Assembly (NCBI RefSeq): GCF_021183625.1
Contig: NZ_CP089214.1
Coordinates: 434,001-498,000 of the forward strand
DNA: 64,000 nt
From: Nocardia asteroides
GTDB taxonomy: Bacteria > Actinomycetota > Actinomycetes > Mycobacteriales > Mycobacteriaceae
Reading direction: 5' to 3'
Both the position numbers and the translations under genes were made by a program. The notes beneath the pieces were generated by a model. It was not told the origin of the DNA, ran no database searches, and saw only the letters and a list, made by a program, of their open reading frames with translations. Shown one piece after another: positions 1 to 8,884 of this stretch (the first letter of the stretch is position 1; every line of letters starts with the position of its first letter).

Positions 1-293
1 GCGGCGGGGACCTCGATGCCCATCACCACGGTCCCGGCCGGGTCCGGGGTGAAGGAGAAGGTGAAGAACGAGCAGCACGCCGATTCGCGGGCAGCCAGAT
101 CCCGCCCGACCGGCTCGGCGTCCCCGTCCCCGGCCAGCCGCAACTCCAGCCGGGTCGGGACCGGACGCGCGGTCGCGGTCACCGAGCGGGCGAAGAACGC
201 GTCGAACTCCGCCACCCGGGTCGGGCGCTCCACTGTCGGCAGGGTGCACGCGGAGAGGTTCATCATCTGTTCGGACAGGTCGTTGTCGGTCAT
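1..293 (-). CDS. Hypothetical protein, 3' end outside window
   Basis: This reading frame starts with ATG at 293 and stays open to the left edge, so its C-terminus is missing. About 97 residues are visible. The translation contains the stretch LAARESACCSFFTF, a paired-cysteine motif that I associate with small actinobacterial proteins found near metal or MerR-type regulatory genes. No catalytic motif is visible and I cannot assign a function. The upstream gap to 563 holds a perfect GC-rich palindrome at 316-325. The plus-strand frame across the same bases is its antisense shadow. Confidence 0.7.
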   Translation of the reverse strand, partial: MTDNDLSEQMMNLSACTLPTVERPTRVAEFDAFFARSVTATARPVPTRLELRLAGDGDAEPVGRDLAARESACCSFFTFSFTPDPAGTVVMGIEVPA

Positions 294-315
294 ATATCGA
301 CGGTAAGCCTGTATC

Positions 316-325
316 CCGGTACCGG
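316..325. promoter_or_regulatory. 10-bp perfect palindrome upstream of the left-edge gene
   Basis: CCGGTACCGG is a perfect palindrome 23 bases upstream of the ATG at 293. Read on the minus strand it lies just downstream of TTGCAT, which could be a -35 element. MerR-family regulators bind dyads in such spacers, but no MerR gene is visible in the window, so this is only a candidate operator. Confidence 0.25.
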
Positions 326-563
326 ATGCAACCCCGAAAGCGAAGAAACTCCGTCCTCGGACGGCCGACCCGCGCAGTAGCGCTACGCGGCTCGGCGCGT
401 GCACCACCAGCCCGTTGCTCATCACCAACACGGGCATGACCCACTGACACCGGAGCGGGAAAAAGCCACTGACATTCCAGTGGGAAATCGCAGGGAGTCG
501 CTTCACCGGCCGCGCGCGGGGACCCGCGCGTATCGAACCGAGGCATGCCCGGAACTGTCTGTT

Positions 564-1505
564 TCACGAAGGGCCGACAGCCCCGGTTTCGCGGATCGGC
601 GGCATGCGGCGGATCGCTGTGGTGGCGACATCGTCGGCGCGCTCGGATGTCTGGTCGCGATCGGCTGTGGACGCGATGTCGCGGGCGTGACGCAGAAACG
701 CGGCCACGGCCGGCGACTCGGTTCCCGGTAGCCAAGCAAGGACCGAGGTGGTCGGCTCGGCGTCCGAGACGGGCAGGCAGGGCAGGCTGCGTGGGACCTG
801 ACCCGCAGCGGATGCGGGAAGTAGCGCTATCGCGCGGCGGGTGGCGGTGAGGTGGGTGAACTGGCCGATGTCGCGAATCAGGGGTCTGTTGTCGGTTCCC
901 GGTCCGGAAGCTGTTTCCGGCCAGCGGACGATCGGTTCGCCGATGAGGTCGGCCACCGACAGGGCAGCCTGCGATGCCAGCGGATGGTCGGGCGCGAGGA
1001 CCGCGATCTGGGTTTCGGTGATCAGGTCGAGGCTCTGTAGCCCGGTGAGGTCGTTGTTCGGGCGGTGCAGCAGCGCCACGTCGGCGCGACCGTCCCGCAG
1101 CATGACGATCCGCTGGTCGACACTGTGCACGATCTCGACAGGCACCGCGGCCGGATCGGAACGAAAGCTACCCAGGATCCGGTCGATCACCCCGGCATCG
1201 GTTCCAGCCTTCATCGCCACCAGCAACCGTGCGTCCACGCCGGCGCGCCGAGTGCGCGATGCGGCGCCGGCTACGGCATCGAGCGCGCGGGCTCCCTCCC
1301 GCCACAACGTTGTTCCGGCTGCGGTGAGTTCGACCTTCCGGCTGGTGCGGTACAGAAGGGTCACCCCCAGGCGCCGCTCCAGGCGCGCGATCGCGCGGGA
1401 CAATGCCGGCTGGGCAATTCCCACTTTCTGGGCGGCCCTCCCGAAATGCAGCTCCTCGGCGACGGCCGCGAAATAGACCAGGTCCCGAGTCTCGAGCAGA
1501 TCCAT
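564..1505 (-). CDS. LysR family transcriptional regulator
   Basis: This 313-residue protein is a LysR-type regulator. It has an N-terminal winged helix-turn-helix (about residues 3-62, with FGRAAQKVGIAQPALSRAI typical of the family) followed by a periplasmic-binding-protein-like effector domain. The C-terminal tail after about residue 285 is longer than usual and rich in charged residues. It is divergently arranged with the SDR gene starting at 1575, with a 69-base gap, so the classic LysR pattern of controlling the divergent neighbour is likely. The inducer is unknown. Confidence 0.9.
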   Translation of the reverse strand: MDLLETRDLVYFAAVAEELHFGRAAQKVGIAQPALSRAIARLERRLGVTLLYRTSRKVELTAAGTTLWREGARALDAVAGAASRTRRAGVDARLLVAMKAGTDAGVIDRILGSFRSDPAAVPVEIVHSVDQRIVMLRDGRADVALLHRPNNDLTGLQSLDLITETQIAVLAPDHPLASQAALSVADLIGEPIVRWPETASGPGTDNRPLIRDIGQFTHLTATRRAIALLPASAAGQVPRSLPCLPVSDAEPTTSVLAWLPGTESPAVAAFLRHARDIASTADRDQTSERADDVATTAIRRMPPIRETGAVGPS

Positions 1506-1574
1506 TCCTCCAGGGTATCGACCCAGAACAACTCGGTCCTGGTGTCAACGGCCATCCGGTGCTGAGCTGGGGAC

Positions 1575-2321
1575 ATGGAGATGGAACGTGCACCGATCGC
1601 ACTGATCACCGGCGCCAATCGCGGAATCGGATACGAGATCGTTCGTGGATTGGGACGCCTCGGCATGACGGTCTTGGTCGGCGCTCGCGACCTCGGCCAG
1701 GGTGAACACGCTGCCGCCCGGTTGTGTGGCGATGGCATCGACGCGCACGCTGTCCATCTGGAGGTCACCAGCGGTGCTGATCCGGCTGCGGCTGCGGCGT
1801 GGATCGAGGCGGAGTACGGCCGCTTGGACGTGCTGGTGAACAACGCAGGCATTTCCGGAGCCCGCCAGGGTCAGCTGCCTGGATCGGTCGATCTCGACTC
1901 GCTTCGTGCAGTGTTCGCCACCAACGTCTTCGGCGCCGTCGCCGTCACCGAGGCGATGCTGCCCCTGCTACGCAGTTCTCCACGCGCTCGCATCGTCAAT
2001 GTCACATCCGGCCTCGGCTCGATGACCCGCATGACCGACCCGCAGGACTACTTCACCGATCTGCCCGCCAATCTCGGCTACGCACCGTCGAAGTCCGCTC
2101 TCAACCACATCACCGTCCAATACGCCAAACACCTCGCCTCCCAGGCCATCCTGGTCAACGCGGCCGATCCCGGCCCCTGTGCGACCGACTTCACCAAGGA
2201 TCTCCCCGGTGTGACCCGCACTGCCGCGGAGGGTGCTCGCATCGTCGTGCAGCTGGCCACTCTCGAGGAGAACGGGCCCACCGGCGGATACTTCGACGAA
2301 ACCGGCCCGGTGCCGTGGTGA
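1575..2321 (+). CDS. SDR family NAD(P)-dependent oxidoreductase
   Basis: This 248-residue protein is a classical short-chain dehydrogenase/reductase. It shows the cofactor motif TGANRGIG at residues 12-19, the NNAG strand motif and the YxxxK catalytic pair in YAPSK, with the preceding serine in the NVTSG stretch. Length is normal for the family. The substrate cannot be read from the sequence. The start could be ATG at 1575 or at 1581. It is divergent from the LysR gene at 564-1505, which probably regulates it. Confidence 0.9.
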   Translation: MEMERAPIALITGANRGIGYEIVRGLGRLGMTVLVGARDLGQGEHAAARLCGDGIDAHAVHLEVTSGADPAAAAAWIEAEYGRLDVLVNNAGISGARQGQLPGSVDLDSLRAVFATNVFGAVAVTEAMLPLLRSSPRARIVNVTSGLGSMTRMTDPQDYFTDLPANLGYAPSKSALNHITVQYAKHLASQAILVNAADPGPCATDFTKDLPGVTRTAAEGARIVVQLATLEENGPTGGYFDETGPVPW

Positions 2322-2411
2322 ACTCGGAGCGATCGCCACACGACGGCGTCGCACCGCATCGGCGGGTCGGCCGAGCGTGAAGCGGGGCGATACCGGACCG
2401 TGCACAGCGTC

Positions 2412-3377
2412 TCAGCGCACGAACAGGCGTTCGCGCGCCGCTTCGTACTCGGCGGCGAGCCGGTCGACGACGGCGGCGGCCGGACGTACCGCGCCGACCG
2501 CGCCGACCCCGTGCCCGGCACCCCAGATGTCGCGCCACGCCTTGGCCCCGAGCGCCCCGTCGTCACCGAAGTCGATGGCCCCGGGCTCGGCACCGGCGAG
2601 CAGGGCCGGGTCGAGCCCGGCGGCGACGATGCTCGGCGCCAGGTAGTTCCCGTGCACCCCGGTGAACTTGTCGGTGTAGACGATGTCGGCGGCGTCGGAA
2701 TCGACCACCATCTGCTTGTAGCCGGCCGCCGCGTTCGCCTCCTCGGTGGCGATGAACAGCGACCCGATGTAGGCCAGATCGGCCCCCGCGGCCTCGGCGG
2801 CCAGCACCGAGCGCCCGTGCGCGATCGACCCGGAGAGCGCCAGCGGCCCGTCGAACCACGCCCGGATCTCCTGCACCAGCGCGAACGGCGACTGCGTCCC
2901 CGCGTGCCCGCCCGCACCCGCCGCCACCGCGATCAGCCCGTCCGCCCCCTTGTCCACGGCCTTGCGCGCGTAGGCGTTGTGGATGATGTCGTGCAGCACG
3001 ATCCCCCCGTAGGCGTGGATCCGCTCGTTGACCTCGGGGCGCGCCCCCAGCGAGGTGATCACGATCGGCACCCGGAACTCCTCGACCAGCGCCAGATCCG
3101 CCGCCAGCCGCGCATTCGTCCGGTGCACGATGAGGTTCACCGCGAACGGCGCGCTCGGCGCCTCCGGATGCGCGGCATCGTGCGCCGCCAGCGCCTCGGT
3201 GATCCGCGTCAGCCACACCCGCAGCTCGGCGAGCGGGCGCGCGTTCAGGCTCGGGAACGAGCCGACCACCCCGGCGGTGCACTCGGCGATCACCAGGTCA
3301 GGGCCGGAGACGAGGAACATCGGTGCGGCGATCACGGGCAGGCGAAGGCGATCGGCCAGAACGGGCGGCAGGCTCAC
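2412..3377 (-). CDS. Nitronate monooxygenase family protein
   Basis: This 321-residue protein matches the FMN-dependent nitronate monooxygenase (2-nitropropane dioxygenase-like) TIM-barrel family. The N-terminus has the APMFLVSG segment, and AGAGGHAGTQSPF carries the conserved catalytic histidine and phosphate-binding glycines. Members oxidise alkyl nitronates, though many detoxify other compounds or have unknown substrates. It converges on the SDR gene (stop 2321). The next upstream minus-strand gene is the HxlR regulator, ending 87 bases before its start. Confidence 0.88.
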   Translation of the reverse strand: MSLPPVLADRLRLPVIAAPMFLVSGPDLVIAECTAGVVGSFPSLNARPLAELRVWLTRITEALAAHDAAHPEAPSAPFAVNLIVHRTNARLAADLALVEEFRVPIVITSLGARPEVNERIHAYGGIVLHDIIHNAYARKAVDKGADGLIAVAAGAGGHAGTQSPFALVQEIRAWFDGPLALSGSIAHGRSVLAAEAAGADLAYIGSLFIATEEANAAAGYKQMVVDSDAADIVYTDKFTGVHGNYLAPSIVAAGLDPALLAGAEPGAIDFGDDGALGAKAWRDIWGAGHGVGAVGAVRPAAAVVDRLAAEYEAARERLFVR

Positions 3378-3464
3378 GGAACATCCTCGGGGCCGGGGGT
3401 GGAACGCCCCCGAGCATAGGGACCACCCGGCGCGGTGCCGTGCGGCCGGCCGCTCTCATCGCGA

Positions 3465-3806
3465 TCATTCCGCCGCGTCGACGTCCATCTTCTGCGCCCA
3501 CCCCTCCGCCCACCGGGACAGCGGGCCGAGTACGACCATGAGTTCGAGTCCGTGCAACGTGAGGTGATAACCGCCGCGGTCGTGCCCGAGCAACTGCAGG
3601 GCGCGAAGTTCCTTCACACGGGTATTGATGGCGCCTGGATTGGAGTCACAGGCATCGACCAACGCCCTGAAGGTCAGCGAACGGCCGTCGCGAAGCTCCC
3701 AGATCACCCGGAGCGCCCCCCGCCGCCCGAGCGCGTCGAGCAGCACCATGATCGGCCGACCCGTGCTGCTGCCCCGAGTCGGTTCGCCTATCCTCAACTC
3801 ATCCAT
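3465..3806 (-). CDS. HxlR family winged-helix transcriptional regulator
   Basis: This 113-residue protein fits the HxlR/MarR-like winged-helix family: RRGALRVIWELRDGRSLTFRAL is the first helical region, and the HYHLT wing-type segment (GGYHLTLHGLEL) follows. HxlR proteins are dimeric regulators, often of neighbouring redox or detoxification genes. Its ATG at 3804-3806 lies inside a near-perfect 21-bp palindrome (3805-3825). The carboxymuconolactone decarboxylase-like gene begins 38 bases away on the other strand. Autoregulation together with control of that gene is the obvious reading. The canonical HxlR cysteine is not at the extreme N-terminus. Confidence 0.85.
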   Translation of the reverse strand: MDELRIGEPTRGSSTGRPIMVLLDALGRRGALRVIWELRDGRSLTFRALVDACDSNPGAINTRVKELRALQLLGHDRGGYHLTLHGLELMVVLGPLSRWAEGWAQKMDVDAAE

Positions 3807-3825
3807 GCTACAAATTTTATAGCAT
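3805..3825. promoter_or_regulatory. Probable HxlR operator, AT-rich 21-bp palindrome
   Basis: Arms ATGCTA and TAGCAT (3805-3810 and 3820-3825) flank a core CAAATTTTA that is itself almost symmetric; only one base pair and the centre break the symmetry. The site is strikingly AT-rich against this GC-rich sequence. It overlaps the start codon of the HxlR gene and lies 19 bases before the GTG of the divergent gene, so one bound dimer could block both. Confidence 0.6.
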
Positions 3826-3844
3826 TTGTTCTAGGCTGGAACCT

Positions 3845-4441
3845 GTGACTCGCTCCAGCCCCGGCCGTGCCCGAATCGCACCGGCCCCCGAACCACTCGA
3901 CCCCGGCACGCAGGCAGCGATCGACCGCGTCATGCGCGGAAACCCGCCCCTGCTCCTCTTCACCACCCTGGCCCGCGATCGGCGACTGTTCGCCAAGTTC
4001 TTCGGGAGCGGACTTCTCGATCGCGGCCACCTCACCCTGCGGCAACGCGAAATCGTCATCGACCGCACGACGGCGCTGTGCGGTGCCGAATACGAATGGG
4101 GCGTCCACATCACCCTCTTCGCCCACGCGGCGGAGTTGCCGGCCGACCAGATAACGTCCCTGCTCGACGGCGATTCCGGTGACGAATGCTGGAACGACGA
4201 CGACCGCGTGCTGATCGATCTCTGCGATGCGCTCCACGCGGCCGCCACCGTGGACGACAGCCTGTGGGCGCGGCTGACGAGCCGATTCACCGAGGAGGCG
4301 ATCCTCGAACTGCTGATGCTCGCCGGCTTCTACCACACCACGTCATACCTGGTGAACGCGCTCGCACTGCCACCCGAGCACGGCATGGCGCGTTTCGCCG
4401 ACTACGCCGACCCCGCGAGCACGTCGGGGCGCGAGCATTGA
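3845..4441 (+). CDS. Carboxymuconolactone decarboxylase family protein
   Basis: This 198-residue protein with a GTG start belongs to the carboxymuconolactone decarboxylase/AhpD-like helical family. The conserved segment LTLRQREIVIDRTTALC is followed by CGAEYEWGVHITLFA, whose Cys, Tyr-Glu-Trp and His match the family core. There is no CxxC pair, so a peroxiredoxin-type AhpD role is less likely than a decarboxylase-like or unknown role. It is divergent from the HxlR gene and shares the palindrome at 3805-3825, which suggests regulation by that repressor. Confidence 0.82.
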   Translation: MTRSSPGRARIAPAPEPLDPGTQAAIDRVMRGNPPLLLFTTLARDRRLFAKFFGSGLLDRGHLTLRQREIVIDRTTALCGAEYEWGVHITLFAHAAELPADQITSLLDGDSGDECWNDDDRVLIDLCDALHAAATVDDSLWARLTSRFTEEAILELLMLAGFYHTTSYLVNALALPPEHGMARFADYADPASTSGREH

Positions 4442-4470
4442 CCATGCCCGAGATCGGCTGGGGCGAGCGG

Positions 4471-4761
4471 TCAGTCGATGCCTTCGACGATGCGGAAGTC
4501 GCGCTCGATGCCGTCGGGGAAGGCCGCCAGCGCCTTCCGGTATGCCTCGCTCTCGTAGGCCGCGACGGCCTGTTCGAAGCTGTCGAACTCGATCAGCACG
4601 ACGCGCGCCGCGATTCCGGCCTCGTGCGCGACGACTCGACCGCCACGGGACAGGACGCGCCCGCCCCCGGCCCGGACAGCCGCGCGGGCCAGCTCGTTGT
4701 AGGCGGTCAGCCGCTCGGGGGCGACGGCGGGGTAGACACTGACCCAGTAGCCCTCAGCCAT
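4471..4761 (-). CDS. DUF1330 domain-containing protein
   Basis: This 96-residue protein is a single DUF1330 domain, a ferredoxin-like fold of the dimeric alpha-beta barrel type. Recognisable segments are GYWVSVYPAV at the N-terminus, GGRVLSRGG, and VLIEFDSFEQAVAAYES with the family's FxSxxxAxxxYxS pattern. Function is unknown for most members. It diverges from the LysR gene at 4889. Its 3' end faces the end of the carboxymuconolactone decarboxylase-like gene. Confidence 0.85.
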   Translation of the reverse strand: MAEGYWVSVYPAVAPERLTAYNELARAAVRAGGGRVLSRGGRVVAHEAGIAARVVLIEFDSFEQAVAAYESEAYRKALAAFPDGIERDFRIVEGID

Positions 4762-4888
4762 GGAAACCGCCGGTATCCGCGGTTGGTTGGTTCGTCATAC
4801 GGGCAGGTTAGGGCGCGGTGAGCGGTCGAGGGAAAGATCGATGCGCGATCGGCTCGGAACGATTCGTTGTCAATCGGCGGGAGGGCGT

Positions 4889-5791
4889 GTGGCGCCGGAT
4901 ACGGTGAGCCTTCGGTACTTCCTGGTGCTGGCGCGGGAGTTGAACTTCACCCGCGCGGCGGCGCGGATCGGCATCGCGCAGCCCGCGCTCAGTGCCCGGA
5001 TGCGCCGGTTGGAGACCGACCTCGGCACGGCCCTGCTGGTTCGCACCACGCGGAGCGTCGAATTGACCGCGGCCGGTCTCGCCCTGGCCGAGTCGGCGCC
5101 GCAGGCGCTGGCGGCGCTGGACCGGACGTGGGACGCCGCCCGGCGTGCGGGCTCCGGTGAACTGGGCACGCTGCGCATCGGATACAGCCTCAGCACGGGG
5201 GCCGGGACGACACCGGCCCTGGTGGACAGCCTCGTGCGCGGCAGCCGGGGACTCGAGGTCCGCGCCGTCCCGATGGCGACACCGGAGATCTCGCCCGCGG
5301 TGGCCGACGGCCGGGTCGACGCGGGGATCACCCGCGGTGCACAGCCCGGGCGTGGCGTGCACCGGTTCCTGCTGCGGCGTCAGCGGCTCGGGGTCCAGCT
5401 GGCGCAGCACCACCCGCTGGCCGGACACGAGGAGATCGAGATCGCCGAGGCGGCCGCGTATCCGCTGCGTCTGCCCGACCGGGCGGCCAACCCCGCGATC
5501 CACGATCAGCTCTCCGCGCTGTTCCGCGACATCCGGCCGAGCCCCCGGCTGCACACGCCCGCGGTGTCTTTCGACATGTTCCAGCGCGACCTGCGCGACG
5601 GGCGCACCCTGGCCCCGGCCGGTGAGGCCGCGGTGGCGACACAGACGGCCGGTCTCACCTGGCGACCGCTGCGGGGCGCGCCCGGCCTGACGATCCACCT
5701 GGTCCTCCCGCGCGAGCAGTCGCCGCTACACCGCCGCATCCGTGCCGTCGCCGACACCCTCGCGCACGAGTTGCACTGGCTGCCGGAGTGA
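4889..5791 (+). CDS. LysR family transcriptional regulator
   Basis: From GTG at 4889 this encodes 300 residues, the usual LysR length. The open frame extends upstream to 4760, but GGGAGGG sits just before 4889 and the family starts immediately before the helix-turn-helix (SLRYFLVLARELNFTRAAARIGIAQPALS). The effector-binding domain follows. It is divergent from the DUF1330 gene, its likely target. An alternative start is ATG at 4841. Confidence 0.88.
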   Translation: MAPDTVSLRYFLVLARELNFTRAAARIGIAQPALSARMRRLETDLGTALLVRTTRSVELTAAGLALAESAPQALAALDRTWDAARRAGSGELGTLRIGYSLSTGAGTTPALVDSLVRGSRGLEVRAVPMATPEISPAVADGRVDAGITRGAQPGRGVHRFLLRRQRLGVQLAQHHPLAGHEEIEIAEAAAYPLRLPDRAANPAIHDQLSALFRDIRPSPRLHTPAVSFDMFQRDLRDGRTLAPAGEAAVATQTAGLTWRPLRGAPGLTIHLVLPREQSPLHRRIRAVADTLAHELHWLPE

Positions 5792-5825
5792 GCCGCGGCA
5801 GGCCGTGCGAGTCCGGCATCGGCTC

Positions 5826-6371
5826 TCAGCCGAACAGCTCCAGCAGGACATCTCGGACCCGTCCCAGCGGGCCGCCGATGGCTTCCCCGAGCCGGTCGAT
5901 CGCCTCGTGGGCGGCCTGCTCACTCCAGGAGAGCACGCTGTCGAGGCCGAGCAGATACGCGATGGGCAGGACGGTGGCCGCTGCTCCGACGACCACCAGA
6001 ATCGGGAAGGCGACGAGACTTCCGATGCCCTTTCCGATGCCGACGGCATCCACGTGCCCGGGGTCGTCCGGCCGGTAGACCACGGTGATCCGCGCACCGA
6101 TGCGGGGGCGGGTGGTCGTGGTGTCGGCCAGGTCGACGCGGCACGGTTCGCCGGTCGGCGTGGTGAATTCCACGCTGGGCCGGTAGACGCGGTGACTGTC
6201 GGAGTCACGTTCCTCGCCGACCGAGGTGATCACGGCACGCGCCCGGTGCCCGCGCAGCCACAGCACCGCGCGCTCGACGGTCTGCCGGAGAATTCCGAAC
6301 CCGATGAACAGCTGCGCCACACCGAACAGGACCGTTGCCGCCGCGCCCACGTAGTCCCAGAAACCGAGCAC
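5826..6371 (-). CDS. DUF3592-like membrane protein
   Basis: This 181-residue protein has an N-terminal hydrophobic helix (about residues 8-28), a soluble beta-rich middle part with YRPSVEFTTPTGEPCRV, and a second hydrophobic stretch (about 118-142). This layout and the middle motif match DUF3592 proteins, small membrane-anchored proteins of unknown role. It lies just upstream of the GH3 gene's 3' side and on the same strand, with a 96-base gap, but no functional link is evident. Confidence 0.75.
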   Translation of the reverse strand: MLGFWDYVGAAATVLFGVAQLFIGFGILRQTVERAVLWLRGHRARAVITSVGEERDSDSHRVYRPSVEFTTPTGEPCRVDLADTTTTRPRIGARITVVYRPDDPGHVDAVGIGKGIGSLVAFPILVVVGAAATVLPIAYLLGLDSVLSWSEQAAHEAIDRLGEAIGGPLGRVRDVLLELFG

Positions 6372-6467
6372 GACAACAGGATATGGAGCGGAAGTGACGG
6401 CGCCGGGCCCCGCGGGCGGCGATCACCTGAACAGCGGAGGTAGCCGAGCACGCCGGGCTCCGCTGGC

Positions 6468-8804
6468 TCAGTCCCCGGCGTTCTCCAGCGCCGCGCGCAA
6501 CCGCTCCGGGTCCATGCCGAAGCCGGCGAGGCGGTTCAGGGGGATGGAGGCGATCATGCGCATCATGTCCATGCCCATGGCGCTGCCGTCACCCATGGAC
6601 TCGGCCATGCCGCCGAAGACCTCCGCCAGGGCGGCCGCCGTCTCGGGGTCGGCGAGTGCTTCGCCGAGCGTGGAGTTCGTGGTGATCGGGATGCGTACCC
6701 GGTCGCCGGGCAGGTCGAGTTCGGTCTCCGCGCGCAGGTCGCGGCTGGAGGCGCCGGCCCAGAGGCGGTAGCGGCCGGGTTCCACCACCCAGGATTCGGT
6801 GCGGGTCTCCCAGTAGGCGAGATCCTCGCGCGCCACCTCGACGGTGACCTGTTCGGTCGCACCGGGTTCCAGCTCGCCGGTGACCGCGGAGCCGATGAGG
6901 GCGCGCACCGGGCGCTGCACCTGCGATTCCGGTACTCCGGCGTAGAGCTGCACCACCTCGCGGCCCGTCCGGTCGCCGGTGTTGGTGACGGTCAGCCGGG
7001 CGGTCAGGCCGTCGCTCGTGGGCTGGGCGGTGAGGTCGGTGTGGTCGAAGGTGGTGTAGGACAGGCCGTGGCCGAAGGGGTAGCAGACGTCCATGTCGCG
7101 GGCGTCGTACCAGCGGTAGCCGACGAAAAGTCCCTCGCCGTAGCGGATGTGCGAGTTCTCGCCGGGGAAGTTCAGGTAGGCGGGGGTGTCCTGGAGGCGG
7201 ATCGGCACCGTTTCGGCGAGGCGGCCGGAGGGGTTCACGACTCCGAAGAGCACGTCGGCGAGTGCGCCGCCGCCCGCCTGGCCGAGCAGGGCGCCGTCCA
7301 GGACGGCGGGGGCGAGGCAGGCGACCGGCTCGAGGCGGAGTACGCCGCCGTGGGCGAGCACGACGACGGTGTCCGGCTGGGCGCGGGCGACGGCGGCGAG
7401 GAGTTCCAGCTGGTCGGCGGGGAGTTCGATGTGCTCGCGGTCGAAGCCCTCGGATTCCTGGTCGGCGGCGAGGCCGAGGAACAGGACGGCCACATCGGCT
7501 TCGGCCGCCGCTGCTGCCGCCGCGTCGTGGTCGAGGCCGTCGTGGTGGGTGACGGTGCCGTCGCCTGCCAGGGTGCGGATCTCGTCCAGCGGGGTGTCGA
7601 GCCGGGTCGGGTTGACGTGCGAGCTGCCGCCGCCCTGGTAGCGGGGTTCGGTGGCGAAGGTGCCGAGCACCGCGATCGAGCGGCCGGGGGTGAGCGGGAG
7701 CAGGTCGCGGTCGTTCTGCAGCAGGACGATGCTGCGGGCGGCGGCCTCCCGCGCGAGGCGGTGGTGCTCGTCGGCGAAGAGCGCGACCCCGGCTCCGGCT
7801 GCCTGCGCGGTGCGGGCGCCCGCGTCCGCTGCGTCGTCACCGCCGCTCGCGGCCCCGTCCCGGGTGCCGGCACCTGCTTCCCCGTCCCTGCGGGCCTGCG
7901 CGGAGTCCCGCATACCAGCATCTGCTTCCTCGGTGCCGCGGGCATGCGCGGCGCGCACCCGCTCGACCAGCCGCGCGACATTAGTCGCGGCGGCATCGAC
8001 AGCCTCTTCGGACAGACTCCCGTCCTCGACCGCGGCGACCACCGACTCGTCCCCCGCACCGGCCCCGCCCGGCATGGTCAGATCCAACCCCGCCGCGACC
8101 GACGCGGGCCGATCCGAGACCGCACCCCAGTCGCTCACCACGAGCCCGTCGAACCCCCACTCCCCGCGCAGCAGGTCGGTGAGCAGCCAGCGATTGTGCG
8201 AGGCGGGCACGCCGTTGATCCGGTTATAGGAGCACATGACCGTCCACGGCCGAGCCGTGCGCACGATGTGGGAGAAGGCGCGCAGGTAGATCTCGCGCAG
8301 CGGCCTCGGGTCGATATCGGAGCTGGCCCGCATCCGATCGTGCTCGGCATTGTTCGCCGCGAAGTGCTTGAGCGAGGCCCCGACCCCCGCGCTCTGCACG
8401 CCATCCACCCAGGCCGCGCCGAGCCGCCCGGTCAGCTGCGGATCCTCCGAGTAGTACTCGAAGTTCCGCCCGCCCCGCGGATCCCGCTTGATATTCACCC
8501 CGGGCCCGAGCAGCACATCCACCCCGAGCGCCCGCGCCTCCCGCCCCAGCGCCACCCCGACGCGGCGCACCAGCGCCGGATCCCAGCTCTGCGCCAGCGC
8601 CACCGCGGGCGGGAAGCACGTCGCGGGCTCGCTCCCCGCCAGCCCGAGGTGATCGGTGGCGCCGGTCTGCCTACGCACCCCGTGCGGGCCGTCGGTCAGC
8701 ACCAGCGAGCCGACCGGCCCGATCGCCTTCGTACTCCAGAAGTCCGCGCCGCTGCCGAGCGCCGCGCGTTCGGCCAGGGAAAGGTCGCTGATATCGCTCG
8801 TCAT
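6468..8804 (-). CDS. Glycoside hydrolase family 3 beta-glucosidase-like enzyme
   Basis: This 778-residue protein has the full GH3 architecture. An N-terminal TIM barrel carries KHFAANNAE and the nucleophile Asp225 in VVSDWGAV. The alpha/beta sandwich domain and a fibronectin III-like C-terminal domain (GREVVQLYAG) follow. It would release terminal beta-linked sugars. There is no signal peptide, so it acts in the cytosol. Between barrel and second domain (about residues 290-345) there is a low-complexity Ala/Gly/Asp/Arg linker that is unusual. The C-terminus is rich in methionine. The divergent TetR gene at 8885 probably regulates it through the inverted repeat at 8829-8853. Confidence 0.92.
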   Translation of the reverse strand: MTSDISDLSLAERAALGSGADFWSTKAIGPVGSLVLTDGPHGVRRQTGATDHLGLAGSEPATCFPPAVALAQSWDPALVRRVGVALGREARALGVDVLLGPGVNIKRDPRGGRNFEYYSEDPQLTGRLGAAWVDGVQSAGVGASLKHFAANNAEHDRMRASSDIDPRPLREIYLRAFSHIVRTARPWTVMCSYNRINGVPASHNRWLLTDLLRGEWGFDGLVVSDWGAVSDRPASVAAGLDLTMPGGAGAGDESVVAAVEDGSLSEEAVDAAATNVARLVERVRAAHARGTEEADAGMRDSAQARRDGEAGAGTRDGAASGGDDAADAGARTAQAAGAGVALFADEHHRLAREAAARSIVLLQNDRDLLPLTPGRSIAVLGTFATEPRYQGGGSSHVNPTRLDTPLDEIRTLAGDGTVTHHDGLDHDAAAAAAAEADVAVLFLGLAADQESEGFDREHIELPADQLELLAAVARAQPDTVVVLAHGGVLRLEPVACLAPAVLDGALLGQAGGGALADVLFGVVNPSGRLAETVPIRLQDTPAYLNFPGENSHIRYGEGLFVGYRWYDARDMDVCYPFGHGLSYTTFDHTDLTAQPTSDGLTARLTVTNTGDRTGREVVQLYAGVPESQVQRPVRALIGSAVTGELEPGATEQVTVEVAREDLAYWETRTESWVVEPGRYRLWAGASSRDLRAETELDLPGDRVRIPITTNSTLGEALADPETAAALAEVFGGMAESMGDGSAMGMDMMRMIASIPLNRLAGFGMDPERLRAALENAGD

Positions 8805-8828
8805 CGAGACTCCTCGGGATCGGGATTA

Positions 8829-8853
8829 CAAAACAGTATGTCATTCGGTTTTG
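8829..8853. promoter_or_regulatory. Candidate TetR operator between GH3 and TetR genes
   Basis: CAAAAC (8829-8834) and GTTTTG (8848-8853) form inverted arms separated by 13 bases. The repeat is centred in the 80-base gap between the divergent starts at 8804 and 8885, which is the expected position for an autoregulating repressor. Confidence 0.45.
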
Positions 8854-8884
8854 GTGGGCAAGGCTCTCCTAGTACAGTCACGGC

